Positions 33,629-41,810 of a stretch of DNA of 51,179 bases are shown here, piece after piece; within the stretch, counting starts at the first letter, position 1; each line of letters starts with the position of its first letter. Below the pieces are notes generated by a model. The model was not told the DNA's origin and ran no database searches. It was given only the letters and a program-made list of their open reading frames with translations. The position numbers and the translations under genes were made by a program. Source of the stretch: Scytonematopsis contorta HA4267-MV1 (lineage in GTDB: Bacteria > Cyanobacteriota > Cyanobacteriia > Cyanobacteriales > Nostocaceae); the NCBI GenBank assembly GCA_019359035.1, contig JAHHIC010000049.1:1-51179 (forward strand), given 5' to 3'.

Positions 33629-34714
33629 ATGAACTTTTCACTTTCTAAGTTGCTTCAGTTATTAGTTATAACGCTAATTTTCCCTTTATTTTTTCTCAAT
33701 GGTTGGTTATTATTTCGACTTGTTCAATATTTTCACCCGATAGTCACAAACCTGATTATGGCAAGTTTGTTGGCTTTCATTTTAAACTACCCGGTTTCGA
33801 TTCTCCAAAAAAGAGGAGTTAAACGTGCTTTAGCTGTAGGTTTAGTATTTATTTCCACCTTGCTGATTATAATTGGCTTAGGTATTACGCTACTCCCAAT
33901 AATTATCAACCAATTTAATGAAATCGCTAAAGAATTACCTCAATGGATTGATTCCAGCGAACAAAAACTGCTACTTTTAAATAATTGGGCCGTTAATCAA
34001 GGATTTCAATTTGATTTTAGTCATCTGGTCACTCAACTAACAGATAAATTGCCACAAGATTTAGAGTTTTTTGGAGATAGACTTTTTAGCATAATATTGG
34101 AAACAATTGATAGTATTTCTGAAGCGCTAATTACAGTTGTACTGACTTTTTACCTGTTGGCAGATGGGGAAAGGATTTGGAAAGGTTTATTCAGAAAACT
34201 ACCTTGGAAATTTGCTACACAGATACAGAATTCTATTCAGAAAAATTTCCAAAATTTCTTAATTGGTCAAGTCGCTTTAGCTTTTTTGATGGGTGTTTCC
34301 CTGACGGTATTATTTTTAATTTTGCAAGTTAAATTTGGTTTGCTATTTGGTTTAGGTATAGGAACTTTAAGCTTAATTCCCTTTGGTGATGTTGTTGGTC
34401 TCGCTTTAATCACTTTAATTATCGCTTCACATAATTTTTGGCTCGCAATTAAAGTTTTGGCTTTTGCTGTCGTAATTGACCAGTTAATCGACCAAGCAAT
34501 TGCACCACGACTTTTGGGTAGCTTTACTGGACTTAGACCTATTTGGGTACTTCTTTCTTTAATTGTTGGTACTTATGTTGGTGGGTTGTTGGGACTTTTG
34601 ATTGCTGTGCCTTTGGCTGGTTTTATTAAGGATGCTTTTGATGATTGGGGTGAGGTTTCGGATTACTTGGAAAAAGTGGTGGAAGGTGAGGAATTAGAAA
34701 CAAATATTAGCTAA
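33629..34714 (+). CDS. AI-2E family membrane protein
   Basis: 361 residues from ATG 33629; an in-frame TTG at 33602 would lie within repeat sequence. About eight membrane helices with the family pattern: a helical pair at the N-terminus, a large soluble segment (about 95-150), then a cluster of helices with QLIDQAIAPRLLGSFTGLRP and the Gly-rich VGGLLGLLIAVPLAGF end. The family contains exporters and permeases of varied substrates; substrate here is unknown. Confidence 0.85.
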   Translation: MNFSLSKLLQLLVITLIFPLFFLNGWLLFRLVQYFHPIVTNLIMASLLAFILNYPVSILQKRGVKRALAVGLVFISTLLIIIGLGITLLPIIINQFNEIAKELPQWIDSSEQKLLLLNNWAVNQGFQFDFSHLVTQLTDKLPQDLEFFGDRLFSIILETIDSISEALITVVLTFYLLADGERIWKGLFRKLPWKFATQIQNSIQKNFQNFLIGQVALAFLMGVSLTVLFLILQVKFGLLFGLGIGTLSLIPFGDVVGLALITLIIASHNFWLAIKVLAFAVVIDQLIDQAIAPRLLGSFTGLRPIWVLLSLIVGTYVGGLLGLLIAVPLAGFIKDAFDDWGEVSDYLEKVVEGEELETNIS

Positions 34715-34751
34715 AATATGGTCGTCCCTACACCTGAAACCCCACCCCCAA

Positions 34752-34791
34752 CCCCCTCCCCGCGTGCGGGGAGGGGGCTACGATTTTTGTT
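34752..34791 (+). terminator. GC-rich hairpin terminator
   Basis: CCCCCTCCCCGC (34752-34763) pairs perfectly with GCGGGGAGGGGG (34766-34777), followed by ATTTTTGTT. It lies 38 bp after the AI-2E gene and speaks against the upstream start (34718) for the next gene. Confidence 0.75.
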
Positions 34792-34819
34792 AAGGAACAT
34801 AAATAATTTAAAATCATCT

Positions 34820-35563
34820 ATGAAAATTCAAATATTGAGCGACCTTCATATTGAATTTCAGCCTTTTGATATACCCCAAACAGATGCTGATGTTGTTGTT
34901 CTAGCAGGTGATATTCATTTAAGAGAAAAAGGAATTATTTGGGCAATTGAAAATATTTCTAGCAAACCAGTAATTTATGTATTGGGAAACCATGAGTACT
35001 ATGGTAGTGCTTATCCAAAGCTAATACAAAAACTCAAAGATTACTCACAAGGAAGTAATGTACATGTTTTAGAAAATGATTTATTAAAAATTGAAGATAT
35101 AACTTTCCTTGGTTGCACCTTATGGACTGACTTTGAACTTTTCGGTAGTCCACGTATTGCTGGTTATGAAGCTAGTCAGATTATGAATGATTTTAAAAAA
35201 ATTAGAATTAATCCAAAATACTCAAAATTAAGGTCAATTGACGCAGCTGCAATATGTAAAAAATCAATCAATTGGCTAAAAACTAATTTACATTCTGATA
35301 TAGGAAAAATTGCGATAATCACACACCATGCTCCAAGTCGAAAATCAGTCCCAGCGCAATTTAAAGAAGATATTTTAAGTGCTGCATATGCTTCAAATTT
35401 TGATGATTTTGTCTCAGAATCTGGCGCTTTAATATGGATTCATGGTCATATACACAGCCAACTAGATTATAAAATTGGCTCAACCCGTATAATTTGTAAT
35501 CCACGCGGCTACCCGGATGAGCCAAACAAATTTTTTAATCCACAGTTAGTGGTAGAAATGTAG
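34820..35563 (+). CDS. Calcineurin-like metallophosphoesterase
   Basis: 247 residues from ATG 34820 (MKIQILSDLHIEF). Metal-binding motifs are complete: SDLHIEF (DxH), VLAGDIH (GD), LGNHEYY (GNHE), IITHHAPS (H) and IHGHIHSQ (GHxH). It likely hydrolyses phosphomono- or diesters in the cytoplasm; the natural substrate cannot be told. The start was chosen because upstream sequence contains a terminator hairpin and the family begins at MKIQ. The gene is single. Confidence 0.88.
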   Translation: MKIQILSDLHIEFQPFDIPQTDADVVVLAGDIHLREKGIIWAIENISSKPVIYVLGNHEYYGSAYPKLIQKLKDYSQGSNVHVLENDLLKIEDITFLGCTLWTDFELFGSPRIAGYEASQIMNDFKKIRINPKYSKLRSIDAAAICKKSINWLKTNLHSDIGKIAIITHHAPSRKSVPAQFKEDILSAAYASNFDDFVSESGALIWIHGHIHSQLDYKIGSTRIICNPRGYPDEPNKFFNPQLVVEM

Positions 35564-35564
35564 T

Positions 35565-35812
35565 GCGAGCATCTTGCTCGCTTCTTGAAAAAAAAGCCTC
35601 GCTTCTTGAAAAAAAAGCCTCGCTTCTTGAAAAAAAAGCCTCACTTCTTGAAAAAAAAGCCTCACTTCTTGAAAAAAAAGCCTCGCTTCTTGAAAAAAAA
35701 GCCTCGCTTCTTGAAAAAAAAGCCTCGCTTCTTGAAAAAAAAGCCTCGCTTCTTGAAAAAAAAGCCTCGCTTCTTAAAAAAAAGCCTCGCTTCTTAAAAA
35801 AAACCCTTAGTA
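35565..35812. repeat. 11-copy 21-bp tandem repeat
   Basis: A hairpin GCGAGC/GCTCGC (35565-35581) just after the phosphoesterase stop leads into 11 copies of the 21-bp unit GCTTCTTG-A8-GCCTC (two units have A for G; the last two are 20 bp). Read on the minus strand each unit forms AAGC-GAG-GCTT followed by eight T, like a small terminator. The open frames through it (repeating KKASLLE or KKPRFL) are products of the repeat, not genes. Confidence 0.9.
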
Positions 35813-35964
35813 AAACTACCAAGGGTCAAATAGTGAATACCATCTCACCAAATATTTGCCAAAGAATCTCCTCAATAACTCCCCGATATTAAGCAGGGCG
35901 ATTTGAGTAGTTTTAAGATGTTACAGCAAAAACGGCAAAAGGTGTATAAACCTTAGCCCACAAA

Positions 35965-36008
35965 CACGAACTCAAAAAAATAGCCTGCGTAGGCAGGCTT
36001 TGTTCGTG
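35965..36008 (-). terminator. clpC terminator
   Basis: On the minus strand, AGCCTGC and GCAGGCT form a 7-bp stem (35982-35999) followed by ATTTTTTT; outer bases CACGAAC/GTTCGTG extend the pairing. It lies about 40 bp after the clpC stop. Confidence 0.85.
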
Positions 36009-36047
36009 TACCCCCACCCTTCCAGGGTGAGGACATCATCAATAAAA

Positions 36048-38519
36048 TTAGGAAGCAGAAGCCAAAGCTAACTCTTGGGGTTGTGACTTAATCACCTTAG
36101 TTTGGCCATCATCATCAACATCGATAATTACCGTATCTCCCTCGATAATTTGGCTGGATAGCATAGCTTCAGCAAGGGAATCTTCCAGCAGTCGCATAAT
36201 CGCACGACGTAAAGGTCTAGCACCATAGCTGGGGTCATAACCTTCTTGGACTACACGGTCTTTAAAACGCTCAGTTACTTCCAGGACAATTCCCTTCTCC
36301 ATCAAGCGCTTACCCACATCTTTCAACATAATGTCAGCAATTAGCTTGACTTCTTCTTTCTTGAGTTGAGTAAAGACGATAATTTCGTCGAGACGGTTCA
36401 AGAACTCTGGACGGAAGAAGTTTTTCAACTCCTCATTTACCAGATTGCGGATGCGGTTGTAACTAGCTTCGGCTCCGTCTTCAAAACTAAAGCCAAGACC
36501 ACCACCACCTTTTTCAATCACTTTAGAGCCAATGTTGGAAGTCAAAATAATCAGAGTATTTCTGAAATCAACTTTCCGACCTTTAGCATCAGTCAAGTGA
36601 CCGTCATCCAACAATTGCAGCAACATATTAAACACATCGGGGTGCGCTTTTTCGATTTCATCGAACAGCAACACAGTATATGGTTTGCGTCGCACAGCTT
36701 CTGTCAGTTGCCCACCTTCGTCGTAGCCTACGTAACCAGGAGGTGAACCAATTAACTTAGAAACAGTGTGTCGTTCCATAAACTCGGACATATCTAAGCG
36801 AATCATCGATTCTTCAGAACCGAAGAAATACGCTGCAAGTGATTTCGCTAATTCAGTCTTACCAACCCCAGTTGGACCAGAGAAAATAAAACTAGCAATA
36901 GGTCGGTTGGGGTTCTTTAATCCCACCCTAGCGCGACGAATTGCACGAGAAGTTGCTGATACTGCTTGCTCTTGACCGATGAGTCGTTGATGCAAAGTAT
37001 CTTCCAAGTGCAACAACATCTCAGATTCAGACTCAGTGAGCTTATTAACTGGCACACCTGTCCAAGAAGCTACGATTTGGGCAATATCTTCCTCGTCTAC
37101 AACGGGAGTGTTGACAGCTTTATCGATTTGTGCTTCAGCTTGGAGTTTACCTTCGATTTCTAACTCTTGGTCACGCAGTTCTCTAGCTTTTTCAAAATCT
37201 TGTGCTTTTACGACATCATTTTTCGCTCTACTAACCGCAAGTAGTTGCCGCTTTAGCTCATTGCTGGCTGTATTCCGAGAAGCACGCAAACGCACGCGAG
37301 AACCAGCTTCGTCAATCAAGTCAATTGCTTTGTCTGGTAAAAAGCGGTCACTAATATAACGGTCAGATAAATTAGCTGCTGCTTCCAAAGCTTCGTCAGA
37401 AATTTTTACACGATGGTGTTGTTCATAAGCTGAACGCAAACCATGTAAAATTTCTATAGTCTCTGGAACAGAAGGTTCGCCTACCATAATTGGCTGGAAA
37501 CGACGTTCGAGAGCCGCATCGCGTTCGATGTGCTGACGGTACTCATCAAGGGTGGTAGCACCAATACACTGGAGTTCGCCTCTTGCAAGCGCCGGTTTCA
37601 GGATGTTCGCAGCATCCATACCACCTTCGACACCACCAGCACCAACCAAGGTATGAACTTCGTCAATCACCAAGATAATGTTGCCTGCGGAGCGAATTTC
37701 CTCCATGATTTTCTTTAGGCGTTCTTCAAAGTCACCCCGGAAGCGAGTCCCTGCAACCAGAGAACCCATATCCAAGCTCATAACCTGCTTGTCAAGTAAC
37801 AACTCAGGCACTTCTTGATTAACGATACGCTGAGCTAAACCTTCAGCAATAGCAGTTTTACCTACACCAGGCTCACCAATTAATACTGGATTGTTCTTAG
37901 TGCGGCGTCCTAAAATTTGTACAGTCCGCTCAATTTCTTTGGCACGACCGACCACGGGGTCAAGCTTACCTTCTTTAGCTTTTTGAGTAAGATTTGTACC
38001 AAATTCTTCTAAACTTAACTTTTGGTTTCCACGTCTGGAACCAGAGCTACTGCTACCACCACCAACAGGTGTAGCCTCACCCAGACGACGAATAACAGCA
38101 GTACGGATTTCTTGTAAATCTAGCCCGAGGTGTTCTAGTACCTTCGCAGCCACACCTTCACCGGCAGTTGTTAAACCTAAAAGTAAATGCTCTGTGCCAA
38201 TGTAATTATGTCCTAAAGCACGAGCCTCTTTAAAAGCCTGCTCGAAAAGAGTCTTAGCTTTGGGTGTAAATGGAATTTCTGGGGGTAAATAACCTGAACC
38301 CCTACCTATAATAGTTTCGACTTCTCGACGTGCATCTTTAAGAGTAACGCCCAACTCGGACAGCACTTTGGCAGCAACCCCATTCCCTTCTCCTATCAAG
38401 CCCAGGAGAATTTGTTCAGTTCCTACGAAGTTGTGTCCCAGACGACGCGCTTCCTCCTGGGCGAGCATAACTACTTTAATAGCTTCGGAAGTAAAATGTT
38501 CAAACATATGGCGGGTCAT
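36048..38519 (-). CDS. clpC: ClpC ATPase, Hsp100 chaperone of the Clp protease
   Basis: 823 residues, normal length. Two N-terminal Clp repeats ([20 protein letters not shown] and the second near 80-140), AAA domain 1 with Walker [13 protein letters not shown], the UVR-type middle domain ([19 protein letters not shown]), and AAA domain 2 with [10 protein letters not shown] and the end [16 protein letters not shown]. It unfolds substrates for ClpP in the cytoplasm and is essential in cyanobacteria studied. An AAGGGAG site 6 bp before the first ATG supports the start at MTRH; some annotations may start four codons later at MFEH. Well conserved core gene. Confidence 0.97.
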   Translation of the reverse strand: MTRHMFEHFTSEAIKVVMLAQEEARRLGHNFVGTEQILLGLIGEGNGVAAKVLSELGVTLKDARREVETIIGRGSGYLPPEIPFTPKAKTLFEQAFKEARALGHNYIGTEHLLLGLTTAGEGVAAKVLEHLGLDLQEIRTAVIRRLGEATPVGGGSSSSGSRRGNQKLSLEEFGTNLTQKAKEGKLDPVVGRAKEIERTVQILGRRTKNNPVLIGEPGVGKTAIAEGLAQRIVNQEVPELLLDKQVMSLDMGSLVAGTRFRGDFEERLKKIMEEIRSAGNIILVIDEVHTLVGAGGVEGGMDAANILKPALARGELQCIGATTLDEYRQHIERDAALERRFQPIMVGEPSVPETIEILHGLRSAYEQHHRVKISDEALEAAANLSDRYISDRFLPDKAIDLIDEAGSRVRLRASRNTASNELKRQLLAVSRAKNDVVKAQDFEKARELRDQELEIEGKLQAEAQIDKAVNTPVVDEEDIAQIVASWTGVPVNKLTESESEMLLHLEDTLHQRLIGQEQAVSATSRAIRRARVGLKNPNRPIASFIFSGPTGVGKTELAKSLAAYFFGSEESMIRLDMSEFMERHTVSKLIGSPPGYVGYDEGGQLTEAVRRKPYTVLLFDEIEKAHPDVFNMLLQLLDDGHLTDAKGRKVDFRNTLIILTSNIGSKVIEKGGGGLGFSFEDGAEASYNRIRNLVNEELKNFFRPEFLNRLDEIIVFTQLKKEEVKLIADIMLKDVGKRLMEKGIVLEVTERFKDRVVQEGYDPSYGARPLRRAIMRLLEDSLAEAMLSSQIIEGDTVIIDVDDDGQTKVIKSQPQELALASAS

Positions 38520-38669
38520 TGCTCCCTTGCTGCTGGGCTTCGGGCAAAATCTCTTTCACCCTAACCTGAACTTTTGTTTACTTATCTTAAGGATAATGTA
38601 TCTTTAGTTTACGCTACTTGGCAGTAGTGAGAGCCGTATGCATTGGGGTAGGGTAGCCGTCTTTTATTT

Positions 38670-38738
38670 TTGGGGAGTGGGGAATGGGGAATGGGGAGTG
38701 GGGAATGGGGAGTGGGGAGTGGGGAATGGGGAGTGGGG
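38670..38738. repeat. GGGGAGT/GGGGAAT heptamer repeat
   Basis: About ten imperfect 7-bp units upstream of the DUF3288-like gene. Confidence 0.85.
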
Positions 38739-38742
38739 AAAC

Positions 38743-38797
38743 AACCAACAGCCAACAGCCAACAGTCAACAGCCAACAGTCAACAGCCAACAGTCAA
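38743..38797. repeat. CCAACAG/TCAACAG heptamer repeat
   Basis: About eight 7-bp units ending just before ATG 38805. Together with the preceding array it fills the whole presumed promoter-proximal region. Confidence 0.85.
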
Positions 38798-38804
38798 CAA
38801 ACAA

Positions 38805-39086
38805 ATGAGCAAAGACCAACTACATCCTTTATATAACCGCGACCGCCCGATTGTGAAGAGTCTTTTTTCTCAAGAGGCGACTAATTTAAATTTAGCTGAA
38901 TTGGCTAGGCTGCGTATTCGTTATCATGGCTTCCCTGGTGCGCGAGATATTCAAGAGGATTTGGATGCGATTATGCAGCAGTGGGGACTCACGGAAGAGA
39001 GACTTTTTGAGATGACCCGTCAAATTCATGAGAAAGGGGGAATTTACGAAAGTCGGGGTAAAAAAGAAGAAGAAGACTGGAATTAG
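38805..39086 (+). CDS. DUF3288-like cyanobacterial protein
   Basis: 93 residues from ATG 38805; longer frames upstream translate the heptamer repeats and are rejected. The pattern HPLYNRDRPIVKSL, NLAELARLRIRYHGFPGARD, IQEDLDAIMQQW fits the cyanobacteria-specific DUF3288 family. Soluble and helical with a charged tail (KKEEEDWN). Function unknown. It is 82 bp upstream of the phosphate transporter gene in the same direction. Confidence 0.8.
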   Translation: MSKDQLHPLYNRDRPIVKSLFSQEATNLNLAELARLRIRYHGFPGARDIQEDLDAIMQQWGLTEERLFEMTRQIHEKGGIYESRGKKEEEDWN

Positions 39087-39168
39087 GGGTTAGGGGGTAG
39101 GTTGTTTGTTAACATTGATACTTCTAAAACATCCTCTAAGTAGTTCCTCATAAAACTCATAAATAAAA

Positions 39169-40473
39169 ATGCTGACTATATTAGTTGCTCTGCTAGCCTT
39201 TTATTTAGCCTGGAATCTAGGAGCCAATGACGTTGCTAACGCGATGGGAACTTCCGTCGGTTCAAAAGCAATCACGTTAAAACAAGCACTAGTCATTGCC
39301 GGAGTACTAGAATTTACTGGCGCTATACTATTTGGGCATGAAGTATCCAAAACTTTAGCGACCGATATCGCTAATCCAGAATTATTTGCCAATGCACCCC
39401 AACTTTTAGTTGCTGGCATGATTTCTGTACTTATAGCCTGTGGTCTATGGTTACAAATTGCCACCTCACGGGGTTTACCTGTGTCCTCCTCTCATGCTGT
39501 TGTTGGTGCGATTGCTGGATTTAGCTGGGTGGCTTTAGGCTTTGGTGGAATTGATTGGTCCTCAATTGGCATAATTACTATAGGTTGGGTAATAACCCCG
39601 GTAATCAGCGGTATAATAGCCGTCTTGTTATACAGTCAAGTCAAACGTTGGATTTTAGACCAGCCAAATCAATTAATACAGTTGAACGAGTGGATTCCCT
39701 GGTTGAGTGTAGTTCTGTTAAGTATTTTTGGTGTCATAGTGCTGCCAAGTTTGACCCAACCAGTCACAAATCTTTTAATAATTAAATTAGGTATAAATAT
39801 ACCAAATCATGACCTACCTTTATTAGTAGGTGCTATTGCAGCTTTTAGCATCAGTATTTATAATTGGCAACAATTAGAAACATCACAACAAAACAGTTCT
39901 CCCCTATCCCCCTCATCCTCCCTCTCCACTCCCCACTCCCCACTCCCCACTCCCCTAGAAAAAATATTCGCCAAATATCAACTCCTAAGCGCATGTTTCG
40001 TTGCTTTCGCTCACGGTTCCAACGATGTAGGAAACGCCATAGCACCTTTAGCAGCCATTGTTTACGTTAGTAAAACTGGTAGTGTTCCTGGTGATGACAT
40101 CACAATACCCGTGTGGATTTTAATCCTTGGGGGTGCTGGAATTGTTTTCGGTTTAGCTGTTTTTGGGAAAAAAGTTATCACCACTATTGGCGAAAGCATC
40201 ATACCTTTACAACCCAGTAGTGGTTTTTGTGCCGAACTTGCCTGCGCTACCACCATTCTACTTGCCTCCCGTTTTGGATTGCCCGTTTCTACATCTCATG
40301 CACTAGTTGGTGGTGTAGTCGGAATTGGACTAGTGCAAAATCCTAAATCAGTTCAATTTAAAACCCTCCAAGGAATAGCCTTAGCATGGTTAGTAACAAT
40401 TCCTATCAGTGCCATTCTCAGTGCTGTTATTTTTTCTGTCCTAAGTAATGTATCCCTAATACCCAAAATGTAG
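39169..40473 (+). CDS. PiT-family inorganic phosphate transporter
   Basis: 434 residues, about 10 membrane helices. Both inverted PiT signatures are present: NLGANDVANAMGTSVGSKAI near the N-terminus and AHGSNDVGNAIAPLAAIV at about 283. SSSHAVVGAI and STSHALVGGVVGIG are the paired helical hairpins. It moves phosphate with H+ or Na+ across the plasma membrane. The central cytoplasmic loop contains a low-complexity stretch (SPSSSLSTPHSPLPTP) encoded by the same CCCACTC heptamer repeat found between genes here. The stop codon lies inside a palindrome of the terminator family. Confidence 0.93.
   Translation: MLTILVALLAFYLAWNLGANDVANAMGTSVGSKAITLKQALVIAGVLEFTGAILFGHEVSKTLATDIANPELFANAPQLLVAGMISVLIACGLWLQIATSRGLPVSSSHAVVGAIAGFSWVALGFGGIDWSSIGIITIGWVITPVISGIIAVLLYSQVKRWILDQPNQLIQLNEWIPWLSVVLLSIFGVIVLPSLTQPVTNLLIIKLGINIPNHDLPLLVGAIAAFSISIYNWQQLETSQQNSSPLSPSSSLSTPHSPLPTPLEKIFAKYQLLSACFVAFAHGSNDVGNAIAPLAAIVYVSKTGSVPGDDITIPVWILILGGAGIVFGLAVFGKKVITTIGESIIPLQPSSGFCAELACATTILLASRFGLPVSTSHALVGGVVGIGLVQNPKSVQFKTLQGIALAWLVTIPISAILSAVIFSVLSNVSLIPKM
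39901..39957. repeat. CCCCACT heptamer repeat inside the phosphate transporter gene
   Basis: Tandem CTCCCCA/CCCCACT units encode the Ser/Pro-rich loop without breaking the frame. Confidence 0.85.
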
Positions 40474-40497
40474 AGACCCGATATATCGCGTCTCTAC
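40470..40497. terminator. Palindrome family, copy 2
   Basis: GTAGAGACCCGATATA and its inverted partner form a nearly perfect 28-bp palindrome. The TAG stop codon of the phosphate transporter is bases 40471-40473, inside it. Confidence 0.65.
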
Positions 40498-40843
40498 CTT
40501 AACCTAGGTATAGATAGATGTAACAAAACTCATTTGTTTCAGTATAAATACTTTCTGAAAATTTACTTCATTATTTGAATGTTTTAATTTTTATACATAT
40601 TTTTTCTACGTAAAGCTTCCGATGCTACTGAAGAAAAAAATAGTGCAAAGTATAAAAGAAGTCTACTGTTAATTATGTAGCCAAAAATTAAACATAACTT
40701 TTTTTACGGACTATAAACTGTAGCATTTCGTAAGCAAAAATCAATTTTTTGACTGATTAAAAAAAAATTAAACAACGGGACAAGAGACCTCTTGTCTTAG
40801 TTTATTCTGGGAAAATCTTTTTAGATATGGGGTAACCTGACAT
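40498..40843. other. Gene-free AT-rich interval
   Basis: No gene or strong structure recognised. It presumably carries the promoter of the ComFB-family gene. Confidence 0.3.
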
Positions 40844-41392
40844 ATGTATATTCATGCTTATAACGATTCTTCCACAGATGATGATGTAATTGAATATTCT
40901 AATGAACCAATTAAAAAAAAGTGGCGAAATGTGATGGAACTATTGGTGATAGAGGAAGTCGAGGAGCAAATTAAATTATTACCTCTAAAAGTTTCTCAAC
41001 ACATTAAAGTCCATGAAGTTATAGCCTATGCGTTGAATCGTCTACCAGGTTTATACGCTACAAGCAAACGCGGATGGCAGCGTCAGTGGCATAATGGTAA
41101 AACTGAGTACCACCATAAAATAGCGACAGCTGTGCGACAAGGAATAATAGCTGTTCAAAGAGATTTGCTACGGGACGATGTTCCTTTAGGTTTTGAGGAA
41201 GAAAATAAAGCACGAGCAGCTTTAAATGGATTAAAAGATTTACTCCAACGCCAAAATTTATCCTGGGATAACTTGGTTAGTATGGTGGAAAATACCTTAA
41301 TGGATACAGTGCGAGGAAAAATCACTTGGCGTAAACCACCTGAGCAGGAAATTTTTGATTGGGAGAAACATCCACAATATCAGGGTAAGTAA
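40844..41392 (+). CDS. ComFB-family protein
   Basis: 182 residues. Residues about 28-125 (NVMELLVIEEVEEQIKLLP, IKVHEVIAYALNRLPGLYAT, KRGWQRQWHNG) match the late competence protein ComFB family. Cyanobacterial members have been reported as cyclic-dinucleotide receptors, including one that affects cell size in Anabaena. The N-terminal 25 residues are acidic and the C-terminal 40 are family-unlike. A diguanylate cyclase gene occurs at 26-28 kb but linkage of function is only inferred. Single gene, followed by a TGACTGT-type repeat and a palindrome. Confidence 0.8.
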   Translation: MYIHAYNDSSTDDDVIEYSNEPIKKKWRNVMELLVIEEVEEQIKLLPLKVSQHIKVHEVIAYALNRLPGLYATSKRGWQRQWHNGKTEYHHKIATAVRQGIIAVQRDLLRDDVPLGFEEENKARAALNGLKDLLQRQNLSWDNLVSMVENTLMDTVRGKITWRKPPEQEIFDWEKHPQYQGK

Positions 41393-41458
41393 TTGTTGAC
41401 TGCTGACTGTTGACTGTTGACGGCTATAGTTTTGAGCCTAAATAATGCATTCCCCCGT

Positions 41459-41486
41459 GTAGAGACTAAACATGTCTAGCCTCTAC
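41459..41486. terminator. Palindrome family, copy 3
   Basis: GTAGAGACTAAACATG with an imperfect inverted partner ending CCTCTAC, 66 bp after the ComFB-family stop. The rest of the interval to 41810 holds no recognisable gene. Confidence 0.55.
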
Positions 41487-41810
41487 ATTGTGGTATCGTA
41501 CACAATTTTCCGGATAAGCATGTTTCATCGAAGAACAGTACAAGAGTGAAAATAGTCAAATCAGCCAACCTTTTGTAACCCAGTAGCCAAAAATTCCCTA
41601 TCCCCCCTTAAAAAATATGTGTTTTTCTGCAATGATAATTTTACGGATACAAAATACCATTTGTGATATGTAAGTTAATTAATGCTTTTGTCTTAATCTG
41701 AAAAAATAAGTACAGTCTGTGACAACTAGTGGTACAGTTTAGATTTTATTAAGTTTTGATTAGACAAGACCAAGCTGCTTGATGCTCTTCGAGTCAGAGG
41801 TATAAAACTA

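Noticed and set aside
35563-35892. Frames encoding KKASLLE or KKPRFL repeats
   Set aside because: They are translations of the 21-bp tandem repeat with no start signals or family.
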